Below, piece by piece: positions 52,690-63,962 of a stretch of DNA of 64,000 nt (position 1 is its first letter; every line of letters begins with the position of its first letter). Made by a program: the position numbers and the translations under genes. The notes beneath the pieces were generated by a model. That model was not told where the DNA came from and did no database searches. It saw nothing but the letters and a program-made list of their open reading frames with translations. The stretch is taken from contig NZ_CP014513.1 of the NCBI RefSeq assembly GCF_001577365.1, positions 1,550,001 to 1,614,000 on the forward strand, in the 5' to 3' direction. Source of the stretch: Frondihabitans sp. PAMC 28766. Lineage in GTDB: Bacteria; Actinomycetota; Actinomycetes; Actinomycetales; Microbacteriaceae.

Positions 52690-53156
52690 CAAACACAGTG
52701 ATTGCCGCCGAGCGGCACTAGACGCAAGCCAGCTTCAGAGAGACAACCAGGGGTTGGAGGCGACCACACCGTGACCAAGGTCATCTACTTCTCGAGCGTG
52801 TCGGGCAACACCGCACGTTTTGTCGAAAAGCTCGGGGTGCCGGCCGAACGCATTCCTCTCTTCTCGAGCGACGAACCCCTTCACGCCGAAGGTCCCTTCG
52901 TCCTCGTCCTGCCGACCTACGGCGGCGGCGAGGGCCGGGGCGCCGTGCCGAAACAGGTGATCCGGTTCCTCAACGACGAGGGCAACCGCTCTCTCATCCG
53001 CGGCGTGATCGCCGCGGGCAACACGAATTTCGGGATCGGCTACTGCTTGGCTGGCGACATCGTCGCCGCGAAGTGCCGGGTCCCCCTCCTTTACCGTGTC
53101 GAGGTCTTCGGCACGCCAGACGACGTAACAGCAGTACGAGACGGATTGGATCGATT

Positions 53157-56409
<3,253 letters not shown>

Positions 56410-56502
56410 TCTACTGTCTGCGGCGATTACATAGTCGCCCACTGACCCCTGAGAGAGACCGCGCGAATTCGTTCGACCAGGATCAGGGGATCACCTAGCA
56501 GG

Positions 56503-56547
56503 GAAGGGCGTCGGCCCGCTGTGTTCGCACGGCGGTCGGCGCCCTTC
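56503..56547 (+). terminator. terminator after nrdF
   Basis: Eight-base outer arms GAAGGGCG (56503-56510) and CGCCCTTC (56540-56547) with partial inner pairing, then TTG; likely terminator of nrdHIEF. Confidence 0.6.
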
Positions 56548-56554
56548 TTGCACG

Positions 56555-56689
56555 CTACATGCTGGCGGCGAGGAGCTGCTCGGGCACCTCGGCCCAGAGG
56601 AGGTAACCCGCGCGGGCGAGCCGCACGCGGACGAGGCCTCCGGTCGCAGCGACACCGCGGACGAGTTCGATGGTCGGCGCCGACAGCAC
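56555..56689 (-). other. 44-codon in-frame continuation beyond a TGA stop of the 56690 gene
   Basis: Directly after the TGA (complement of 56690-56692) the same frame stays open for 44 codons (VLSAPTIELVRGVAATGG..GYLLWAEVPEQLLAASM) to a TAG at 56555. Third positions are almost all G or C, as in real genes here. If the TGA were TGG the two parts form one ~252-residue protein. It may be a nonsense mutation, a sequence error, or a separate small gene starting with GTG. Confidence 0.55.
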
Positions 56690-57313
56690 TCATATCCGCT
56701 GCCCTCCGAGCATCACGTCGACGCCCCGTCGATCTCGGGCGAGCCGCAGGAAGGCGTCCTGCGATCCTGATTCCGCCGCGGTCGCCTTCGTCTCGATCAC
56801 CTGGACTCGCAGGGTCGAGCCCGGCACGTCGACGATCGTGCTGCCGTAGGAGGCTGCCCAGACCTCCGGCTCGAGCAGGCGCTCGCGGCGCCCGAGGCGG
56901 ACGGCGGAGCCGAGGTAGAGGTACGCCCTGATCGCATCGTCGACGAGAGCGATGCCGTCCGACACGCTGTCGCGAGGAGGAACGAAGAACGAGACGACGA
57001 ACGCGACGATCGCGAAGAGCACCCCGAAAGAGGCCAGGATGCCCAGGCGCCGGCTCAGCTTCGCCCTCGCCGTCATCTGCCACCAGAGCCGCGGAGGCTC
57101 GACCTCTTCGTATCGCCCGCGGAAGATGCGCGCGGCATAGAGCAGCAGTGCCAGGTGGAGGAGGCCCGTGATGATCTGGACCACGAGCTCGGGAGTTCGC
57201 AGCCAGCGGAGGCCGAACCCCACCCCGTCGCCGACGCCGAAGTAGACCACGACGATGTAGGCGAGTTTGAGCGGCCACCGTTGGATCCGCACGCTGAACA
57301 ATCGTTGCCGCAT
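56690..57313 (-). CDS. hypothetical membrane protein, possibly truncated by an in-frame TGA
   Basis: A 207-residue protein of unknown family. Hydrophobic spans at residues about 15-32, 44-64 and 92-113. The C-terminal part (EVWAASYGSTIVDVPGSTLRVQVIETKATAAESGSQDAFLRLARDRRGVDVMLGGQRI) is beta/soluble. The sequence stops at TGA but the frame continues in coding-like fashion for 44 more codons. ATG at 57311-57313. It follows the cupin gene on the same strand beyond a strong inverted repeat. Confidence 0.7.
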   Translation of the reverse strand: MRQRLFSVRIQRWPLKLAYIVVVYFGVGDGVGFGLRWLRTPELVVQIITGLLHLALLLYAARIFRGRYEEVEPPRLWWQMTARAKLSRRLGILASFGVLFAIVAFVVSFFVPPRDSVSDGIALVDDAIRAYLYLGSAVRLGRRERLLEPEVWAASYGSTIVDVPGSTLRVQVIETKATAAESGSQDAFLRLARDRRGVDVMLGGQRI

Positions 57314-57332
57314 CGCCCCATCCTGGGCCCGA

Positions 57333-57393
57333 CCCTTACCTTTTCGGCTGATCCCGGCCGTCCAGACGGGAGGACGAGCCGAAAAGGTAAGGG
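57333..57393. terminator. 17-bp perfect inverted repeat, probable terminator of the cupin gene
   Basis: Arms 57333-57349 and 57377-57393 match perfectly and include AAAAGG/CCTTTT. The 27-base loop contains further short pairing. It lies just past the stop of the - strand cupin gene. Lacking a clean T run, but similar in design to the repeat at 25011. Confidence 0.7.
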
Positions 57394-57400
57394 GAGGGGG

Positions 57401-57964
57401 CTAGGTGGCGAGGGTGAAGTCGTCGAAGCTGAAGCCGGGCGAGACCACGCACGAGACGAGGCATTCGCCCGACGAGGGGAGGGTGCGCTGCCACGTGCCG
57501 CCGGGGATGAAACCCTGGGCCGACTCTCCGGTGATGCCGGCGCCGGGCCCGAGCAGGATCCTGAAGACGGCAGGATCCTGGGGCGCCTCACCGTCGACCT
57601 CCGCCTGAACCGGCTCGACGGGCGATGGCCCCGTGCCGCCGAGCTCGAGCACCAGCGGGTCGGGCCCGTGCCACAGCCAGATCTCGTCGGACTCGACGCG
57701 GTGCCAGGCAGATGCCTCGCCGGGCGGCAGGAGGAAGTGGATCAGGGTGGCCCCCGGGCGGTCGCCGCCGGGCGTTGGGACGACTGCGGGCGAGGTCCAG
57801 GTGCGGCGGTACCAGCCGCCCTCGGGGTGCGGCTCGAGGCCGAGCGCCTCGGCCCGTGGCGGGGCGGCGAGCCACTCGAGCAGGGTGCCGTCGACGGCGC
57901 GGCGGGCGACCAGGCCGGGGGCCGGTGGCTCGTCGGCGCCAGGCGGTGTCGGACCGTGCGTCAT
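57401..57964 (-). CDS. DUF985-type cupin protein
   Basis: A 187-residue cupin of the DUF985 family: ALGLEPHPEGGWYRRTWTSP, LLPPGEASAWHRVESDEIWLWHGPDPLVLELGG and GFIPGGTWQRTLPSSGECLVSCVVSPGFSFDDFTLA are its conserved blocks, with the GGWYRRT and WHRV..DEIW metal-site-like residues. ATG at 57962-57964. It is 14 bases downstream of the amidohydrolase gene and probably in the same operon. Function unknown. Confidence 0.9.
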   Translation of the reverse strand: MTHGPTPPGADEPPAPGLVARRAVDGTLLEWLAAPPRAEALGLEPHPEGGWYRRTWTSPAVVPTPGGDRPGATLIHFLLPPGEASAWHRVESDEIWLWHGPDPLVLELGGTGPSPVEPVQAEVDGEAPQDPAVFRILLGPGAGITGESAQGFIPGGTWQRTLPSSGECLVSCVVSPGFSFDDFTLAT

Positions 57965-57978
57965 GCGTTCTCCTGTCG

Positions 57979-59387
57979 TCAGGCCAGTGCGGGGTAGGGG
58001 CTGAGCGCGCCGTCGAGGGCGCGGACGACGCCGCGGATGACGGTGCCGACGGCCCGGCCGGCGCCGTCTTCGACGAGCTCGGCGTAGGCGTCGGGCACGG
58101 TGCGGGCGTCGACGTCGAAGATCGCCAGGTCGGCTCGAGCCCCGACGGCGAGGTGGCCGGTGCGGTCGGGGCCGGTGTCGAGACCGAGGGCGTGCGCGCC
58201 GCCGAGGGTCGCCGCCGAGAGCAGGCGAGAGTGCAGGTCGGGCGAGCCGTAGCCCTGCGAGCGTGCGATGAGGTGCAGCGCGGTGACGTCGGCCATCGGG
58301 TCGAGCGACGGCGACGACGAGAGCGAGTCGGTGCCGACCGCGATCGCGCTGCCCTCGCGCAGGTAGTCGGCGACGGGCGGCGGGTCGAGGCCGATGACGG
58401 CGTTCGAGCGCGGGCACAGCGCCACGGGGGTGCCGCGGGCCCGGAGGAGCGCGCGGTCGTCGGCGGTCATATAGACACCGTGGGCGACGTGGCAGTCGGG
58501 GCCGAGGACTCCGAGGCGGTCGACGAACGAGGTCGCGCTCGCCCCGAAGCCGAGCTCGCGGAGGGCGCGGAAGCTGGGCACGCCGACGAAGCGCCAGTCG
58601 TCGTGGTGCTCGCTGCTGCCGGGCTCGCCGCCGAACGCTCGGTCGGGCCCGCCGCCGAGCGCTCGGTCGCGCCCGCTGCCGAGCTCGCCGCCGCGCCCGT
58701 CACCGCCGACCGAGCCCGCCCGCTCGCCCTCGAACGCGGACTCACCGAGGTGCAAATGCAGCCGGAGCCCGCGCTGCCGCACGATGTCGGGCAGCTCGAG
58801 CAGCGGCTCGACGTCGAGCGAGTACGGCGCGTGCGGTGACAGGCCGACCCCCGGCGCCGGGGGAATGCGGGTGAGCTCGTCGATGACCTGGGTGCGGCCA
58901 TGCGAGGCCCACGCCGCGTTCTCCCAGTCCATGACCTCCCAGTAGGCGATGCCGCCGAGGCCCGCGTCGGCCAGGGCGCTCGCCGCCGGCAGGTCGGTCA
59001 CGACGTCGGCGATGCTCGTCACCCCGGCCTGGATCGACAGCTCGGCACCGGTCGTCGCCTCGGCCGCCCAGTCGTGCGGCCGCTCGTAGACGGGCCCGAA
59101 CGCCTGCGCCCAGTCGTCGAAGCCGGCATACTGTGCGGCCCGACCGACGCCATGCCCGTGTACTGCAGGTGCGTGTGCGCATTGACGAGACCGGGCAGGA
59201 TCGCGCCGCGCCAGTTGCGCTCGATGTGCTTCACGCCCGCGGAGGCGAGCTGGTCGAGCACCCACGAGCGCTCGCCGACGTGCAGGATGCGCCCGTGCTG
59301 CACGGCCACGGCCCCGTCGAGGATCGGAGGCGCAGTCATCGGCACCACGATGCGGGCCGAGTGCACGGTGATCGAGTCGGGGCTCAT
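57979..59387 (-). pseudogene. amidohydrolase (deaminase-like), frame broken near 59140
   Basis: The start MSPDSITVHSARIVVP at 59385-59387 leads to the first metal motif (NAHTHLQYTGM), then the phase changes within 59138-59150 and continues in the next frame: AAQYAGFDDWAQAFGPVYERPHDW, SPHAPYSL, LHLHLGESAFEGE, GVYMTADDRALLRARGTPVALCPRSNAVIGL and GTDSLSSSPSLDPMADV. These are the metal and substrate motifs of the cytosine/guanine/SAH deaminase group (HxH, H, H, D). Length is one base short of whole codons; corrected ~469 residues. Its ATG overlaps the stop of the SAH-hydrolase-like gene. A low-complexity Gly-rich insert follows the LGES motif. Confidence 0.85.
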
Positions 59388-61144
59388 CGGCTCGTGTCGC
59401 CCGGCGCCGGAGGAAGCAGCTGTCCGAAGCGCGTGGTGCGGGTGTCGAGGGGCTCACGGTCGGGATCGGTGCCACTGTCGCGGGCGTCGGCCCCGACATC
59501 GGAGGCGAGGCCGAGCGCCGACAGAGCCGCCTCGGCGATCCTGCGATCCGCGTCGCGGTGCACGGGGTGCAGGCCGGGCGCGAGGCGACCCGCACCGTCG
59601 AGCAGGGTGCGGACGGCCTCGAGCTGCACGGCGAACGAGAGGTCCATGATCTCGACCGGGTTGCCCTCGCCCGCGACGATGTTGATGCAGCCTCCCTCGC
59701 CGAGGAGGAAGACATGGCGGTCGTCGTCGCCGTCGGCGAGCTGCAGCCGCTCGATCTGCGGCTCGATCGCCTCGCGGGTTGCCCCTGCGGCCAGGGCGTC
59801 GTCGACGGCGACCTCCTGATCGACACCGCCGGCCACGGCGACGACGGCGCCCGACTTGCAGCGTCGCAAGGCCGCGAGCGAGATCGTGTCACGGACACCC
59901 GTCGCCGAGATCACGAGGTCGGCAGTGGCCACCGCCTCGGCGAGAGGGGCCACGGCGTAGCCGGCGAAAGCGGCCTGCAGCGCCCTCACGGCGTCGACTT
60001 CGCTGACGACGACGCGCAGCCCGGCGGCGGTCAGTGCTCGCCCGACGCCCTCGCCGACGTGCCCGAACCCCGCCACGACGGCGGTGCGGCCGGCGCTACC
60101 ACGCTTGCGCACCCGCTTCGGAGCAGTCTCGAGCACGTCGAGGACGGCGAACACGCACGACTGCCCCGTGCCGTAGCGGTTGTCGAAGAAGGTCTTGGCG
60201 CTGGCACCGTTTACGTCGATCACGGGCAGGCGCAGCTCGCCGCGATCGGCCATCACGCGCAGCGGGCGCACGCCGCTCGTCGTCTCTTCGGCGGCGCCGA
60301 TCATCGTCGGCGGCAGGTCGGGGCGCAGCTCGTGAGCGAGCCGGATCACGTGCGAGCCGTCGTCGAGCAGCAGGTCGGGGCGGAGGTCGAGCACCTGCAG
60401 GGCGAGATCGCGCTGCTCGTCGAGCGTGGCCGTGCTCGAAGCGAAGACGTCGACGCCCTCGCGGCGGAGCGCCTCGGCCACCGCGTCGTCGGTCTCGTCG
60501 GCGTGGGCGTAGACGTCGACCACGGCGCCGGCGTCGCGCAGCAGCAGGGCGAGCACGGCGGTCTTCGGCTCGAGCACCATCGCGACCGCGATGCGGAGGC
60601 CGTAGAGACCCGTGCCGTCGCCGTTCTCGGCCAGCTCGTCGGCGAGCCCGGCCGACACCGGCATAAAGCGGCGGGCCCACGCGATTCGGGCGGCGGCATC
60701 GGCGGCAGGATCGGCCGGACGCGTGCTCGTTCCGTCGTTTTCTCCGGCACCGCCGCCGCGGGGCACGGCGAACACGGCGGAGCCCACCTCGGGCAGCCCC
60801 ACCACGCCAGGCCGGGCGGGCACCTGCGCGCCGAAGCGTGCGAGATCGAGCGCGGGAGCCTCGGATCCTGCGTCGACGACGATCAGGGCCGTGTCGGGCT
60901 GGCGGGCCGCCGTCTCGCGGACGATCTGCTCGGCCGCTGTGCCGTTGAGCACCCAGAGGTGGTCGACGCGCTCATCGCCCCGGGCCGGCCGAGCCCCCAG
61001 AATCGTCAGGATGCCGTCGAGCTCATCAGCACCTGCGCCCTCGCCCACGATGCCGAACCGCCGCCCGGCCACGACGAGGTTCGTCGCCCGCGCGAACTGC
61101 TGCACCGCCTCCAGTGCCGTGGTGAAGGCATCCGGGGCGCTCAT
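59384..61144 (-). CDS. adenosylhomocysteinase-family protein, divergent
   Basis: A 586-residue protein of the S-adenosylhomocysteine hydrolase family. The NAD motif VVAGFGHVGEGVGRAL and its neighbours are clear, and substrate segments EETTSGVRPL and VNGASAKTFFDNRYGTGQS keep the Lys and Asp of the active site. DDGSH replaces the usual DDGGD, and the N-terminal ~200 residues differ from the standard enzyme. So it may act on SAH or on a related nucleoside. ATG at 61142-61144. It is coupled to the amidohydrolase gene by overlapping codons, suggesting a joint purine-nucleoside or SAH path. Confidence 0.8.
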   Translation of the reverse strand: MSAPDAFTTALEAVQQFARATNLVVAGRRFGIVGEGAGADELDGILTILGARPARGDERVDHLWVLNGTAAEQIVRETAARQPDTALIVVDAGSEAPALDLARFGAQVPARPGVVGLPEVGSAVFAVPRGGGAGENDGTSTRPADPAADAAARIAWARRFMPVSAGLADELAENGDGTGLYGLRIAVAMVLEPKTAVLALLLRDAGAVVDVYAHADETDDAVAEALRREGVDVFASSTATLDEQRDLALQVLDLRPDLLLDDGSHVIRLAHELRPDLPPTMIGAAEETTSGVRPLRVMADRGELRLPVIDVNGASAKTFFDNRYGTGQSCVFAVLDVLETAPKRVRKRGSAGRTAVVAGFGHVGEGVGRALTAAGLRVVVSEVDAVRALQAAFAGYAVAPLAEAVATADLVISATGVRDTISLAALRRCKSGAVVAVAGGVDQEVAVDDALAAGATREAIEPQIERLQLADGDDDRHVFLLGEGGCINIVAGEGNPVEIMDLSFAVQLEAVRTLLDGAGRLAPGLHPVHRDADRRIAEAALSALGLASDVGADARDSGTDPDREPLDTRTTRFGQLLPPAPGDTSR

Positions 61145-61368
61145 GTCCCCAGTATGGCAATCACCGCCATGGGCGCAGGGCGTGGCAGGCCCGGAACACC
61201 CACGATCTTTAAGACGGCATGCTTGCCGCACCGATTCGACTACACCGCCTGATTCGTTTGTCTACCTCTTCGAAATGTTCTAGAACGCACCCAGCTGAAA
61301 TGAAGAGTTTTATCTGATTGCATTCTTCTGTGCCAACACGGCGCGCAGTGCAATCGAAGAAGATGGCG

Positions 61369-61989
61369 ATGAACAAGACCGCATTGGGAATTATCGGAAT
61401 GGGTGTAACTGCCTCGCTCGTTCTCGGAGGCACCATTTCAGCGGCACAAGCAATGCCAGAGGGCGTCAGTAAGTCAATTTCACGCTCAGCAAGCAGTCAC
61501 TATTCAAACGAACAAGTTTTTCGAGGAGCCCTTTTCGGAGAAGGCGAAGTCGGGAAGAAATTAAGGGGTCTCGTTCCGGAAATCGATTCTTCGGCTGAGA
61601 TCGACGCTGAGATCACGAAAATCGTGACTGACATCGAGAGTCACGAGCCCGGTTACCTCGGTCGCTTCGCCAAACTTGTCCAGAGCGGCGAAGTTCTCGA
61701 AGTCAAGAAGGCTTTCGACGGCGTGGGCGACGTTCTCAACATGTCATTGACACGCCTCGGGTACAACGATGCTGCGGACTCGGGGTCCTTGTCGCCGCAG
61801 TGCATCACCGTTGTCTTGTTTGCCGCGGCAGCTCTCGTCTATGCGGCCGTCGCAGTTCTCCAAATCGGCGCCGTGGCCACTCTTCAGGTCTATGCGAACA
61901 AGACGAAAGTCAAGTCAGTTGCTGGCCCGGGATCGGGTCTCACGTATGACAAATGGTTGGCGCAGGTAACCAAAGCACTGGCCCGTTGA
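61369..61989 (+). CDS. sdpC: SdpC-like secreted toxin (sporulation-delaying-protein family)
   Basis: A 206-residue protein with an N-terminal signal sequence (residues 1-28, cleavage likely after SAAQA). Residues 47-66 (NEQVFRGALFGEGEVGKKL) match the conserved FRGLxFGxGxVAxxL block of SdpC-type toxins, and the ESHEPGYLGRFAKLVQSGE block follows. A C-terminal hydrophobic stretch starts at Cys145 (PQCITVVLFAAAALVYAAV) and runs to about 176, equal in place to the part released as the active Bacillus SDP peptide. Only one Cys is present there, so the disulfide of SDP cannot form. The ATG at 61369 has GAAGAAG six bases upstream. Low GC. Next to SdpA-like and SdpB-like genes. Confidence 0.82.
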   Translation: MNKTALGIIGMGVTASLVLGGTISAAQAMPEGVSKSISRSASSHYSNEQVFRGALFGEGEVGKKLRGLVPEIDSSAEIDAEITKIVTDIESHEPGYLGRFAKLVQSGEVLEVKKAFDGVGDVLNMSLTRLGYNDAADSGSLSPQCITVVLFAAAALVYAAVAVLQIGAVATLQVYANKTKVKSVAGPGSGLTYDKWLAQVTKALAR

Positions 61990-62027
61990 GCATCTTGAAA
62001 GGGCACGGCGATCCAGCCGAGAGGGGA

Positions 62028-62630
62028 GTGTCGACTACGGCAAATGGTCCTCCGCGAACTAGCGGTTCGCCTCGAGGGCGAGCCTTCCTAACCGTCGGTC
62101 TCACTGTTGGCTGGATCGCAGCTGGCGCCGTGGTCTACCAGGTCAATCAACCCGAGAACGCGCTGACTTCTCCCTGGCAAATCGCAGCCCGACCTGTGGT
62201 TCAGACCTTTCTTCCCGAGCAGTGGGCATTCTTCACCAAGTCACCTCGGGAAGAAGTGCTGACGTCTTTCAGCGAGACGGCATCGCACGGGTGGCAAAGC
62301 AGCTCTCTGTTTCCTCATAGCCGGGCAGATCACGCCTTCGGTTGGAACCGGGTTTCAAGGGCGCAAGGTGTCGAGATCGGACTCATTTCTGCAGGCCTGA
62401 AGAAAACGGATTGGAGGAAGTGTCCAGCCTCGGATGGATCCCTTGAATGCGTCGGCCGCTTCGCATCGTCGGCCGACGCCTCTAGGGAAAAAGTTGAAAA
62501 TGCCTCTCTGCGCCCGACCTTGTGTGGTCCGACCGCCATCGCCAAGATCAAGCCCGACCCGTGGGCCTGGCGAGTTCAAGGACTCCGCGGGGAAGAGAAG
62601 TCCGTTGCGTTCCTGGAGGTTCAATGCTGA
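62028..62630 (+). CDS. sdpA: SdpA-like toxin maturation protein
   Basis: A ~200-residue protein with one N-terminal span (about residues 18-40) and a soluble domain with QTFLPEQWAFFTKSPREEVL, the characteristic WAFFTxxPRE segment of the SdpA family. In Bacillus SdpA and SdpB together are needed to turn SdpC into active peptide. Start is uncertain: GTG at 62028 with a short-spaced GAGGGGA, TTG at 61986 overlapping the sdpC-like stop, or ATG at 61953 are all in frame. The stop overlaps the sdpB-like start. Low GC like its neighbours. Confidence 0.8.
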   Translation: MSTTANGPPRTSGSPRGRAFLTVGLTVGWIAAGAVVYQVNQPENALTSPWQIAARPVVQTFLPEQWAFFTKSPREEVLTSFSETASHGWQSSSLFPHSRADHAFGWNRVSRAQGVEIGLISAGLKKTDWRKCPASDGSLECVGRFASSADASREKVENASLRPTLCGPTAIAKIKPDPWAWRVQGLRGEEKSVAFLEVQC

Positions 62631-63574
62631 CGAGAATTCTTAAATGGGCGGCGGCCGTCGGGGAAGGCCCGCAACCTTGGACGGTGAATGTAGGTGTTGC
62701 GCGAACTCTCATCGCGCTCAGCGGATTCGGAACTCTTCTGCTTTCGTCGCTCAGCACCTTGATGCAACCGGGTACAGGTACGGAGGCACCATATTGCCAG
62801 GGCGCGTCCGGACTCAGCCTCTGGTGTCTGGCACCTGCAGCAGGTACCGAATGGGCTCGCGTCGCTGTGCTCGCTGTCCTCTTCGTCGCTGCATCAGGTT
62901 GGAGACCGCGATTCACGGCTCTCCCGCTCTGGTGGATTCTTTTCAGTGATCAGGCCTCGTTCACTTTGGTCGATGGCGGGGATCAAATCGCCGCCGTTCT
63001 GGCGCTGCTTCTAATCCCAATATCCCTGACGGATTCGCGCAAATGGCACTGGATGCGATCGTCGCAGCAATTTGGTAGGCCCCGGAAGCTCGCCGTGACC
63101 GTTGCGCGCGTCTCTCGGGGAGTCATTTGCGTGCAGGTCGCCTTCATCTATCTAGACGCTTGTCTGTCCAAGCTTTCCGTGCCGGAATGGGTCGACGGGA
63201 CCGCTGGTTATTACTGGCTTCAAGATCCGATGTTTGGGCCGGCCGGTGTTCTGCGCACTATCTCGAATACCTTGATGCTGAACCCCCTCCTGGTGACGGC
63301 GATGACTTGGGGAACGCTCGTCATCGAATTTAGTCTCGGTGTAGCTCTTCTGTTGTCGGCGCGCCACCGCGCGATCCTCTTCCCCATTGGATTGCTTTTC
63401 CATCTCGGCATAGCACTGACTATGGGCTTGTGGAGCTTTGTCTTCGTCATGTGGGCCGCCCTAGCCCTCTATCTGAGAGCGGAAGGCGATTTCCCGGCCG
63501 AGTGGCTGTCCGCTTTCCGCCGATCGCGCTCGCGCTCGCGAGAGGCTCGTCGCTGTTCCGTCGCGCGGGGCTAG
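62624..63574 (+). CDS. sdpB: SdpB-like membrane protein (HTTM type)
   Basis: A 316-residue membrane protein with about seven hydrophobic segments (around residues 25-48, 83-103, 108-120, 125-145, 180-203, 225-245, 250-290). It resembles SdpB and the HTTM/vitamin K-dependent carboxylase-like membrane group: VARVSRGVICVQVAFIYLDACLSKLSVPEWVDGTAGYYWLQDP and TLVIEFSLGVALLLSARHRAILFPIGLLFHLGIALTMGLWSF. Strong TGGAGGT ribosome binding site. The ATG overlaps the last codons of the sdpA-like gene, so the C-A-B genes form one operon. Probably inner-membrane maturation partner of the SdpC-like toxin. Confidence 0.82.
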   Translation: MLTRILKWAAAVGEGPQPWTVNVGVARTLIALSGFGTLLLSSLSTLMQPGTGTEAPYCQGASGLSLWCLAPAAGTEWARVAVLAVLFVAASGWRPRFTALPLWWILFSDQASFTLVDGGDQIAAVLALLLIPISLTDSRKWHWMRSSQQFGRPRKLAVTVARVSRGVICVQVAFIYLDACLSKLSVPEWVDGTAGYYWLQDPMFGPAGVLRTISNTLMLNPLLVTAMTWGTLVIEFSLGVALLLSARHRAILFPIGLLFHLGIALTMGLWSFVFVMWAALALYLRAEGDFPAEWLSAFRRSRSRSREARRCSVARG

Positions 63575-63610
63575 GCGGCCAAAATTTGGCAAAATCCATA
63601 AGGTATAGAT

Positions 63611-63958
63611 ATGTTGGTGGTGTTGGACTATCGGTCGGAGATTCCTCTTGGGAAGCAGATCGCGAACCAGGTTCGCCGCGCTATAGCGGCAGGCGAATTG
63701 CGCCCCGGGGAGCGGCTTCCGTCCGCCCGGAGGCTGGGAGAAAGCGTCGACGTCAATATGCATACTGTCCTGGGCGCGTACGCGGCCCTTCGAGATCAAG
63801 GTGTCATCGAAATGCGGCAAGGACGAGGCGCGCGGGTGTGTCCAGACGTGAGGCCAGTCCCTGAAACGGTCATTCTCCTGGCGAAAGAACTGCTGGAGAG
63901 TGCAGCGGAGTTCGGACTCTCTCGGACCGATGTGGCCATCCTTCTAGAACGGGTGTGA
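63611..63958 (+). CDS. YtrA-type GntR family regulator
   Basis: A 115-residue short GntR protein. The winged-helix (residues 5-77: IPLGKQIANQVRRAIAAGELRPGERLPSARRLGESVDVNMHTVLGAYAALRDQGVIEMRQGRGARV) is followed by only ~35 residues, as in the YtrA subgroup, which dimerises by this short tail and usually controls membrane transport genes placed next to it. ATAAGG lies eight bases upstream of the ATG. It is 36 bases after the sdpB-like gene and 4 bases before the next ATG, so it likely controls toxin or immunity genes. Confidence 0.85.
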   Translation: MLVVLDYRSEIPLGKQIANQVRRAIAAGELRPGERLPSARRLGESVDVNMHTVLGAYAALRDQGVIEMRQGRGARVCPDVRPVPETVILLAKELLESAAEFGLSRTDVAILLERV

Positions 63959-63962
63959 TCCA

